DNA of 64,000 nt from Plectonema cf. radiosum LEGE 06105. Lineage in GTDB: Bacteria; Cyanobacteriota; Cyanobacteriia; Cyanobacteriales; Nostocaceae. This document shows positions 57,273 through 64,000 of the stretch, in pieces; the stretch's first letter is position 1, and the number at the start of each line of letters is the position of its first letter. The stretch covers positions 1-64,000 of the forward strand of contig NZ_JADEWL010000010.1 of assembly GCF_015207665.1 (NCBI RefSeq), in the 5' to 3' direction. A program made the translations under genes and the position numbers. The notes under the pieces were generated by a model. The model had not been told where the DNA came from and did no database searches. It was given only the letters and a program-made list of their open reading frames with translations.

Positions 57273-60059
57273 TTAGACCATTTGCGATGCTTCTACTGTA
57301 GGTTGTGGCTGTGGTTGGAACATGAACAAGGAGTAAACTACGTCACGGCGGATATTTGTCATCATGTCCAAGAATAGTTCGTAACCTTCGCTCTTATACT
57401 CAATTAACGGGTCTTTTTGACCATAACCACGTAATCCGACTGACTCTCTCAAGGCTTCCATTTGCTGTAAATGTTCGCGCCATAAAGTATCAATCCGCTG
57501 TAAAATAAAGAATCGCTCTGCTTGACGCATTAATCCTGGTTGAATTTGGTCAACTTCAGCTTCTTTCATGTCGTAAGCGATGCGGACTTGTTCGTGTAAA
57601 AAGGCTTTGATTTCGTTCATGGACATATCTTCTAAATGGGAAGGTTGCACGTCCGATAACAGATAAACGAATTCTTTGACCTTTTCAACTAATTTTTCTA
57701 ATTCCCATTCTTCCGATGGTAAATCTGGATTGATGTAATAATCAACGATGTCATCCATCGTTTTCTCAGCATACTTAATGACCTGTTCTTTGAGGTCTTG
57801 CCCTTCCAATACTCGACGACGTTCGGCGTAAATTGCTCGACGTTGATTATTCATTACTTCATCATACTCGAATACCTGCTTACGAATGTCGTAATAATAG
57901 GTTTCGACCTTTTTCTGCGCTCCTTCCAAACTGCGAGTTAACATACCCGATTCTATCGGCATATCTTCCTCTACACGGAACATATTCATTAAACCAGCAA
58001 CGCGATCGCCACCGAATATCCGCATCAAGTTGTCTTCTAAACTGAGGAAAAATCTGGTGGAACCGGGGTCTCCTTGTCTTCCTGCACGTCCTCGTAATTG
58101 GTTGTCAATCCGTCGTGATTCGTGACGTTCGGTACCAATCACGTGTAATCCACCTAAAGAGATAATTTTCTCATGTTCAAGGTCTGTAAATGCTTCGTAT
58201 TCTTCTTTAACACGGTTGTATGCTTGCCGCATTTTTTGAATTACGGGATTTTCTGTTGGTGCTTTCTCAGCGGCTACTGCAATTTTATCTTCAGCTTCAA
58301 GTTCGGTTAAACTACGTTCTCCATATTCTTTAACGGCAACTTCTACGGCTTGTTTAAGAATATTCTCAGCTTCTTGACTGATTCTGGTGGGAAATACTTG
58401 TGGGGAAGCTTTCCAGGTTTTGACTTTTTTACCGGGAACAAAACCTTGTCCACCACCACTTGAACTTGGTAATGTTGCTCTGTGAGGGGAAAATACATCT
58501 TCGTCTTCTGGTTTGACAATTCGGGGCATTAAGTATTCCCGAACTTTTAAACGCGCCATGTATTCGGCGTTTCCACCCAAAATAATATCAGTACCCCTAC
58601 CAGCCATGTTAGTGGCGATAGTTACCATTCCTCCCCGTCCAGCTTGAGCGACAATTTCGGCTTCTCGCTCAACATTTTCAGGTCTTGCATTGAGCAATTC
58701 ATGGGGAATACCAATCTCTTTCAACAGTTTGCTGAGATATTCTGATTTTTCTACACTTGTGGTTCCTACCAAAACAGGTCTGCCAGTTTCGTGCATTTCG
58801 GCACATTCTTTAGAAATGGCTTTCCATTTACCGACTTCTGTTTTAAACACCATATCAGCTAAATCTTGACGCTGCCTAATTCGGTTGGTGGGAATTACGG
58901 CTACTTCTAGTTTGTAAATTTTTTCAAATTCGACTTCTTCTGTTTTTGCGGTTCCCGTCATTCCTCCCAACTTCGGATACAACAAAAACAAGTTTTGATA
59001 GGTAATGGAAGCGAGGGTTTGGGTTTCGGGTTGAATTTCTACACGTTCTTTGGCTTCAATTGCTTGGTGTAATCCATCACTCCAACGTCTTCCTGGTAAT
59101 ACCCTACCTGTGGATTCATCAACAATTACCACTTCTCCATTGCGAAGAATGTAGTGTACATCTGGCAAAAATAGTTCTTTGGTTTTAATCGCATTAAAGA
59201 TAAAATGAGCCCAAGGGTCTTCGGGGTCGAATAAGTCGTTTACTTCTAAAAGCTGTTCTGCTTTCTGAAAACCTTCATCAGTCAAAAGTACGTTACGAGC
59301 TTTTTCATCGACTTCATAATCTTCTTCTTTATTTAATGCTAAGGCAATTTGGGAAGCTTTGACATATTTTTCGGTAGGTCTTTCTACTTGTCCCGAAATA
59401 ATCAAGGGAGTTCTGGCTTCGTCAATTAAAATCGAATCGACTTCATCAATTACGCAATAATTGAAGGGACGCTGTACAACATCAGCCATTGATGTTGCCA
59501 TATTATCCCGCAGATAGTCAAAACCGATTTCGCTGTTGGTAACATAAGTTATATCGCATTCGTAATTCTTTTTCCGTTCCATAGGACTCATGCTGGACTG
59601 AATTAGTCCTACAGTTAATCCCAAGAATCGATGTACTTGTCCCATCCACTCAGCATCACGACGGGCTAAATAATCGTTAACGGTAATTACGTGTACACCT
59701 TTACCAGTTAAGGCATTTAAATAACTAGGTAATGTAGCAACCAAGGTTTTACCTTCCCCGGTTTTCATTTCGGCAATTTGTCCTTGATGCAGAATCATTC
59801 CACCTAATAGCTGCACATCAAAGTGACGCATTCCTAAAACTCGTCTTGCAGCTTCTCTAGTTACGGCAAAAGCTTCGGGAAGGATATCGTCGAGGGATTC
59901 GCCTTTCTTAAGACGCTGTTTGAACTCTACTGTTTTACCTTTGAGTTCTTCATCAGAAAGAACTTTAATTTCTTCCTCTAAAAGATTAACTTCAGTAATG
60001 GATGGCTGGTATTTTTTTAGTTTACGAGCGTTGGGGTCGCCCAACAAGGTTTTTAGCAT
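57273..60059 (-). CDS. secA: Protein translocase ATPase SecA
   Basis: A 928-aa DEAD-type ATPase that drives Sec-dependent protein export. Walker A is '[20 protein letters not shown]', the DEVD box is in '[20 protein letters not shown]', and NBD2 has '[20 protein letters not shown]' and '[20 protein letters not shown]'. An insert near residue 510-545 ('[15 protein letters not shown]') matches the cyanobacterial type. No C-terminal zinc-binding motif is present. It works with SecYEG and the signal peptidase at 23492. Confidence 0.98.
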   Translation of the reverse strand: MLKTLLGDPNARKLKKYQPSITEVNLLEEEIKVLSDEELKGKTVEFKQRLKKGESLDDILPEAFAVTREAARRVLGMRHFDVQLLGGMILHQGQIAEMKTGEGKTLVATLPSYLNALTGKGVHVITVNDYLARRDAEWMGQVHRFLGLTVGLIQSSMSPMERKKNYECDITYVTNSEIGFDYLRDNMATSMADVVQRPFNYCVIDEVDSILIDEARTPLIISGQVERPTEKYVKASQIALALNKEEDYEVDEKARNVLLTDEGFQKAEQLLEVNDLFDPEDPWAHFIFNAIKTKELFLPDVHYILRNGEVVIVDESTGRVLPGRRWSDGLHQAIEAKERVEIQPETQTLASITYQNLFLLYPKLGGMTGTAKTEEVEFEKIYKLEVAVIPTNRIRQRQDLADMVFKTEVGKWKAISKECAEMHETGRPVLVGTTSVEKSEYLSKLLKEIGIPHELLNARPENVEREAEIVAQAGRGGMVTIATNMAGRGTDIILGGNAEYMARLKVREYLMPRIVKPEDEDVFSPHRATLPSSSGGGQGFVPGKKVKTWKASPQVFPTRISQEAENILKQAVEVAVKEYGERSLTELEAEDKIAVAAEKAPTENPVIQKMRQAYNRVKEEYEAFTDLEHEKIISLGGLHVIGTERHESRRIDNQLRGRAGRQGDPGSTRFFLSLEDNLMRIFGGDRVAGLMNMFRVEEDMPIESGMLTRSLEGAQKKVETYYYDIRKQVFEYDEVMNNQRRAIYAERRRVLEGQDLKEQVIKYAEKTMDDIVDYYINPDLPSEEWELEKLVEKVKEFVYLLSDVQPSHLEDMSMNEIKAFLHEQVRIAYDMKEAEVDQIQPGLMRQAERFFILQRIDTLWREHLQQMEALRESVGLRGYGQKDPLIEYKSEGYELFLDMMTNIRRDVVYSLFMFQPQPQPTVEASQMV

Positions 60060-60400
60060 GGCTTCTTTAATTTAACGGTTCGTAAGGAAGAAAGATTTTA
60101 TTGATGATGGCAATGATTATAAGTACCGTTACCTTTGATAACCCGAAAAAAGGCTGGGCAAAGATGCATTCGAGCCAGAATTAACTCAAAAATAGTACCA
60201 ATACTAGCCAACGAGTTTACTAAACAGTTAGTTTTAGCAAAGAACTTATATTTATCTAAGATAATAGTATCATTTTGTCCTCAATGCCGCGTCCCAAACG
60301 CCGACCGGCTAAGGGTTGGTTTTCCGTATTTTGCGGTTCGGGATGAGGAACGGGAAGTGGGGAGGTGTGGAGGTGGGAATAAATTTAAATTATTAACGGC
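60060..60400. other. secA upstream region
   Basis: No convincing gene. The 19-mer 'atggcaatgattataagta' at 60107-60125 is repeated at 62870. The 5' leader and promoter of secA should lie here. Confidence 0.4.
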
Positions 60401-60529
60401 TCAGTGGAGGTTGGTTGCTAGACCTAGGAGCCAACCCATAGCTAAACTCCAAATTACAATTACTAATAATATACCGACGGGGTTTTTGTTCAGCTTCCGG
60501 CGATGACGGTGTTTTAGATAATTTGGCAT
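60401..60529 (-). CDS. Small single-span membrane protein, 42 aa
   Basis: An ORF of 42 residues starting with ATG at 60529: a basic N-terminus 'MPNYLKHRHRRKLNKNPVG' and then one hydrophobic helix 'ILLVIVIWSLAMGWLLGLAT'. The positive-inside charge pattern and the absence of low-complexity sequence make it a plausible real micro-protein of cyanobacteria. Its function is unknown. It shares orientation with secA, with about 340 bp between the two. Confidence 0.5.
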   Translation of the reverse strand: MPNYLKHRHRRKLNKNPVGILLVIVIWSLAMGWLLGLATNLH

Positions 60530-60890
60530 TCTCAATTTTTTTTAAGCAGGAACTACTTTGAAATATCATAATCTCTCGGCGATTTTCAAGCACTAATAGT
60601 TCCTATAATATTTATTAAATACTGTCTGTATTATTTATTTTGCGGTTTTTCAGTTTCAATCGAGAAAATTATTGCACCCTGAAAGTAGTTGGTTGAGAAA
60701 AATAAAAAAAGATGTCCCCAATGACCTGAAAAATTCCAAAACTGTCTCTAGCAACTCTTACAGATGCTACTTAGTCTAACTACCGAGTTTGAATCAAACC
60801 ACAGCAATTTCCACTAGGTAATGCTACTTTCTACATTGATGCTTACGTATATTTACGAGTAAATTTGCAATTATCAAATTCTAAAAAAAA
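60530..60890. other. Intergenic region before YjbQ gene
   Basis: AT-rich, with no ORF and no strong hairpin. It is the presumed promoter region for the divergent small membrane protein and the YjbQ-like gene. Confidence 0.4.
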
Positions 60891-61304
60891 ATGTCTCACT
60901 ATCAAAAATTACTGCGAGTTTCTACAATCGGTAAATCCTTGTACAACATTACTCCTAAGATTGAAGCAATAGTTGCCGAATCTGGCGTTGAAACAGGGCT
61001 TTGTACTTTATTTTTGCGTCATACTTCGGCTAGTTTAATAATTCAAGAAAATGCTGACCCTAATGTATTATTGGATTTGGCTAATTTTATGGCTAAACTA
61101 GTACCTGAATCGGCGAAATACATACATGATGATGAAGGTGCGGATGATATGCCTGCTCATATTCGTACTGCAATTACTCATACTTCCGAACATATTCCGA
61201 TTAATCGGGGACATTTGGTATTAGGTACTTGGCAAGGAATTTATATTTGGGAACATCGTCAACGTAATCATAATAGAGAGTTAGTTGTTCATATTTCTGG
61301 ATGA
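60891..61304 (+). CDS. YjbQ family (UPF0047) protein
   Basis: A 137-aa single-domain protein of the YjbQ/UPF0047 family, some members of which have weak thiamin-phosphate synthase activity. The signatures are 'GVETGLCTLFLRHTSASLII' and 'QENADPNVLLDLANFM', ending in 'LGTWQGIYIWEHRQRNHNRE'. The length is standard. The physiological role is unresolved. A Nif3-like gene follows in the same direction, 96 bp away. Confidence 0.9.
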   Translation: MSHYQKLLRVSTIGKSLYNITPKIEAIVAESGVETGLCTLFLRHTSASLIIQENADPNVLLDLANFMAKLVPESAKYIHDDEGADDMPAHIRTAITHTSEHIPINRGHLVLGTWQGIYIWEHRQRNHNRELVVHISG

Positions 61305-61400
61305 TTTGGAAAACAGGGAGTAGGGAATTAAAACCTTATAAATTGCCTTTCTCCTAATTTATATTAGGCGTAAATTATTAAATTATTAAAAATTAAGTAA

Positions 61401-62204
61401 ATGAAAATTATCGATTTAATTACCTGGTTTGAGGAATGGGCAAATCCTGTATGGCAAGAAAAATGGGATAATTGCGGATGGCAGGTGGAACCGGGGGTGT
61501 TAGATGAAGATGCAGGGGTGTTGGTATGCCTAACTCCGACTTTGGCTGTAATGCAGGAAGCTATCTATCTAAAAAATGCGGGCAATCCGGTTAATCTAAT
61601 TTTTGCTCATCATCCTTTGATTTTTACTCCTCCCAAATCGCTGCGTACTGGTGATGCAATTGGGGAAATGGTACGTTTAGCGTTTATTCATAATATTGGT
61701 ATTTACAGCGCTCATACTAACTTTGACCAGGTAAATGATGGTACTGCGGATGTTTTAGCGCAGCTTTTAAATATGAAGGAGGTATATCCGATTATAAATA
61801 CACAACCAGGTTTGGGATATGGACGTGTTGGTTTGCTTGCTCCTAGTTTAAGTTTACGGGAACTGCTGACAAAAATTCAAACTTTACTCAAGCCACCTAA
61901 TTTAATTTTTTCTCCAAATGCGGATTTGGAGATGTCTGTGGAAAAAGTGGCGGTTTTGGGAGGCTCTGGGGCTAGTTTTATTCCAGCGGTAAGTAAAACT
62001 GGTGCAAAGGTATATTTAACTTCTGACTGCAAGTTTCATCAGTTTCAAGAAAGCCGTGATGCTGGAATTATTTTAGTTGATGCTGGACACTATGCTACTG
62101 AACGTCCTGCTTGTCAAGCTTTAGCGCGTAAGTTTGCTACTTTTAATCTGACTTTTGTACATTTAAGTAATCAAGATGAGGATTTTCGCCAATTTTTATT
62201 TTAA
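61401..62204 (+). CDS. Nif3-like dinuclear metal centre protein
   Basis: A 267-aa protein of the Nif3/YbgI family that forms a hexameric ring with a paired-metal site. The metal ligands are 'LIFAHHPLIF' (two His), 'IYSAHTNFDQ' and the C-terminal 'VDAGHYATER'. The function is a putative GTP cyclohydrolase-like or metal-dependent hydrolase. It follows the YjbQ-like gene. The family length is complete. Confidence 0.9.
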   Translation: MKIIDLITWFEEWANPVWQEKWDNCGWQVEPGVLDEDAGVLVCLTPTLAVMQEAIYLKNAGNPVNLIFAHHPLIFTPPKSLRTGDAIGEMVRLAFIHNIGIYSAHTNFDQVNDGTADVLAQLLNMKEVYPIINTQPGLGYGRVGLLAPSLSLRELLTKIQTLLKPPNLIFSPNADLEMSVEKVAVLGGSGASFIPAVSKTGAKVYLTSDCKFHQFQESRDAGIILVDAGHYATERPACQALARKFATFNLTFVHLSNQDEDFRQFLF

Positions 62205-62499
62205 TCTACTCTAAATATATAAAGTATTTTTCGCTACTTTAGAATATTTTAGATACCCCATCTAAAAGTAAAAATAAATACACTTAAGCTGGGTATTTAC
62301 TTGATAACATATAAATTGCTATAGTAAGATTTACTCTGTTGTGGATAGAGTTAAGAGTTTTATTTCGAGAAAAACGTTGTTTTATGGCTGTGACTTTAAT
62401 CACAAATAAATGCGAATACAATCACTTAAGAATATTTGTAGCTGCGTCAAAATAATAGATGATGAAATGCTAACCTAACTTAACTTTAACTAACTAATA

Positions 62500-62712
62500 A
62501 TGATTCGCGCACTTGTTGAATCTGCTTTTCAAACGGGATATTTAAGCGTTGAGTCCGAGGGGTTGCTGCATCAAATGCTAGCTACCAGAATATATCAGGC
62601 GGAAGATGTTGCTGCATTAACGCGACTGTGTGATGCTGTTCGCGCAGGTCAAGTTAAGCGGGAAGCGTCTTCAAATATTTCTACGGGATTTCTGACGCAA
62701 AAATCATCATAA
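62500..62712 (+). CDS. Small conserved cyanobacterial protein, 70 aa
   Basis: A 70-residue protein that I cannot name. 'MIRALVESAFQTGYLSVESE' and 'ARLCDAV'-type helical sequences make a compact all-helical fold likely. Small proteins of this kind are conserved in heterocyst formers. There is no transmembrane segment. It is isolated, with AT-rich flanks of about 300 bp. Confidence 0.65.
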   Translation: MIRALVESAFQTGYLSVESEGLLHQMLATRIYQAEDVAALTRLCDAVRAGQVKREASSNISTGFLTQKSS

Positions 62713-62869
62713 TCGTGTCCGAAGCAAGATACGATCTGCTGTAAAATATGATTTGATAAATAAAAGTTAATATTATTGTTCGATAAGTGGGTCAAGCTCG
62801 GCGGATATTGAGTTAAGATATATAACATAGAGGTGGATTAATCGGAGTCCGCACCACCTACTCCCAGCA

Positions 62870-63028
62870 ATGGCAATGATTATAAGTAGGCAAATTAGAC
62901 AACCGCAATATTCACTTGCTTTGGAGTATCATTTAATTCATAATGATAGAAATGATTTATCAGCGATATTTTATTTGGTCGGCGAGAATTCCCAGTTATT
63001 TCATTTCTATGAAGCAAATATTCCTTGA
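62870..63028 (+). CDS. Small hypothetical ORF, 52 aa
   Basis: An open frame starting ATG at 62870, 'MAMIISRQIRQPQYSLALEY' and then 'HLIHNDRNDLSAIFYLVGEN', ending 'HFYEANIP'. It has natural-looking composition and a 'CGGAG' upstream; a 'GGTGG...CCACC' hairpin stands just before the start. The first six codons lie within a 19-mer that recurs at 60107. It may be a real small protein or only a chance ORF. Confidence 0.35.
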   Translation: MAMIISRQIRQPQYSLALEYHLIHNDRNDLSAIFYLVGENSQLFHFYEANIP

Positions 63029-63230
63029 GTAACTAATTCGGAGTTGAATTTTTGGAGTGCGGCGAGCAAAATCATTTTGTTAAACCCAAAATTTACGTAA
63101 AACTGGCTAAACATCAGTTAATTGTACCGATTTGGGTTATAATACCGCACTGTGTGATTTTGGTTATGTATTGGGTTAATCCCAAATTTTGACAGATTTA
63201 TTACGTTGAGAAAAAGGTAGAAGCGCACTA

Positions 63231-63542
63231 ATGCTACACCGCAAGATTTATCAACTATGCTGTGATGCGCGGGAGATATGTATTTTCTTGCGGGACCAGC
63301 AACGCTGGATTGAAAGAGCCCGCATTATAGATATCGAGGGAGATTTAGTCACCCTGCGCTATGAAACTGAAGAAGATGATGAAGTTTGTTCTTGGGAAGA
63401 AATGGTTCGTCTTGAAAGTATTGGTGCTGTAACTCAAAAGCTTGCTTCGGTTCCGCGAGGTAATGTTGAACCTCTGCTAACTGAGGATTGTCCGGAAGCT
63501 GAACGCATTCACAATCCGTCTAGTGATTCTAATCCTGAGTAA
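63231..63542 (+). CDS. Small conserved cyanobacterial protein, 103 aa (DUF6679-like)
   Basis: A 103-residue soluble protein. The strongly conserved-looking core 'FLRDQQRWIERARIIDIEGD' and 'LVTLRYETEEDDEVCSWEEM' folds as a small beta-barrel-like domain, and the C-terminal 25 residues are acidic. I recall the family as DUF6679, but am not certain of the number. The function is unknown. The tail is close to a long palindrome. Confidence 0.75.
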   Translation: MLHRKIYQLCCDAREICIFLRDQQRWIERARIIDIEGDLVTLRYETEEDDEVCSWEEMVRLESIGAVTQKLASVPRGNVEPLLTEDCPEAERIHNPSSDSNPE

Positions 63543-63560
63543 GCTGTTTTTAGCTAAAGC

Positions 63561-63609
63561 AGCATTCATCCCACACCGTAATATGCAGATTCGGTGTGGG
63601 ATGAATGCT
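63561..63609. repeat. Perfect 18-bp inverted repeat with 13-nt loop
   Basis: AGCATTCATCCCACACCG at 63561-63578 and CGGTGTGGGATGAATGCT at 63592-63609. It lies 19 bp beyond the 103-aa gene and upstream of the TnpB 3' remnant, and could serve as terminator or transposon-associated hairpin. Confidence 0.75.
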
Positions 63610-63699
63610 CGCGAGTTGACGATTCCACAAAGCAGTCGAATTCCAAGCGCAGCGTGGAACAGCGCCGGGGTGGATGAGGAAACAAGCAGTCTCTTGTGG

Positions 63700-63955
63700 T
63701 ACGATTGAATCATCTTGACCCTCAATGCCATAAGCGAAAACCAAGCGGTGGAGGTACAGGTTGCAAGAAAAAGTATGGGTCTTGGGAACCAGGACTCCTG
63801 CCCTTGGAGGGAATGTAAGACCCTCAACTACGGAGTTCTGGCGGCAATTCCCGATGAATTGGGAAGCCCACACTGTACCGTAAGGTCAGTGTGTGGTAGT
63901 TCACTTTTTCATTCTTCGCTTTCAAAGGCTGGACAGTAACCAACTAGCGTTACTT
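63700..63955 (+). pseudogene. 3' remnant of a tnpB gene with omega-RNA/right-end sequence
   Basis: In one frame the sequence gives 'VLGTRTPALGGNVRPSTTEF', the usual C-terminus of TnpB, here detached from the catalytic domain. It is followed by 'ggcaattcccgatgaattgg' and 'gaagcccacactgtaccgta', then 'aggtcagtgtgtggtagttc', closely similar to the sequence at 39230-39360 in reverse. Only the end of the element remains; the rest of the gene is absent. The guide-RNA scaffold of such an element may thus persist. Confidence 0.6.
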
Positions 63956-64000
63956 TAAAGTTATACAAAGGGGACGCGGGATTCCAACACCGCTGTCCCC

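Noticed and set aside
60135-60506. 123-codon open frame on the plus strand upstream of the YjbQ gene
   Set aside because: Its composition is unlike a protein, it overlaps the small membrane-protein ORF on the other strand, and contains low-complexity 'gggaagtggggaggtgtgga'.
63523-63873. Several overlapping ORFs on both strands at the right edge
   Set aside because: They are shadows of a palindrome and of the tnpB 3' remnant; none has start signals or consistent composition.

Overview
The window is chromosomal DNA from a filamentous, heterocyst-forming, nitrogen-fixing cyanobacterium (order Nostocales; genus not resolved). The evidence is cyanobacterium-typical genes (LdpA, Ycf45-type R3H ATPase, light-dependent protochlorophyllide reductase, a Mo-nitrogenase C-terminal-domain protein), many GCGATCGC (HIP1) octamers, heptamer-type short tandem repeats, REP-like palindromes, and a 13-codon patS gene ending in DERGSGR. 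patS lies tail to tail with a tsaE-family gene, as I recall for patS and hetY in Anabaena PCC 7120. No tRNA, rRNA or CRISPR array was found.

Layout. 1-8 kb: CPA2 cation/proton antiporter, PlsC-type acyltransferase, Obg GTPase, TerB/Mo-nitro_C protein, a decayed methyltransferase pseudogene and a GCS2-like ligase. 8-16 kb: thioredoxin-fold protein with a duplicated 5' end, a small acidic protein, divergent EamA exporter and MocR regulator around a four-half-site operator, PhzF, a 4 x 85 bp hairpin array, BioA, a 4 x 72 bp REP array and its neighbouring REP-type transposase. 16-24 kb: R3H ATPase and LdpA, two REC-domain signalling proteins, signal peptidase I. 24-33 kb: PyrC, patS, TsaE/HetY, YvcK, RuvC, LeuC/LeuD, a ribosome-hibernation factor fused to a cold-shock domain. 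33-42 kb: methyltransferase, MsrA, nucleotidyltransferase, KTSC protein, protochlorophyllide reductase, putative nuclease-fold protein, DUF4336 protein, a broken TnpB, HAD hydrolase. 42-54 kb: NurA, FHA membrane protein, LMW phosphatase, multi-PAS kinase, O-methyltransferase and a tandem pair of haem-oxygenase-fold enzymes, oligopeptidase A. 54-64 kb: Uma2, class A beta-lactamase-fold hydrolase, TrmJ-like methyltransferase, SecA, YjbQ, Nif3-like protein, small conserved proteins, and a tnpB 3'-end/omega-RNA-like remnant at the right edge.

Most genes are single housekeeping units. Likely transcription units are ldpA-R3H ATPase, leuC-leuD and MocR-phzF. The parts most worth attention are the patS locus, too short for ordinary gene calling, the MocR/EamA/PhzF control region, the REP array with its transposase, and the duplicated haem-oxygenase-fold enzymes.
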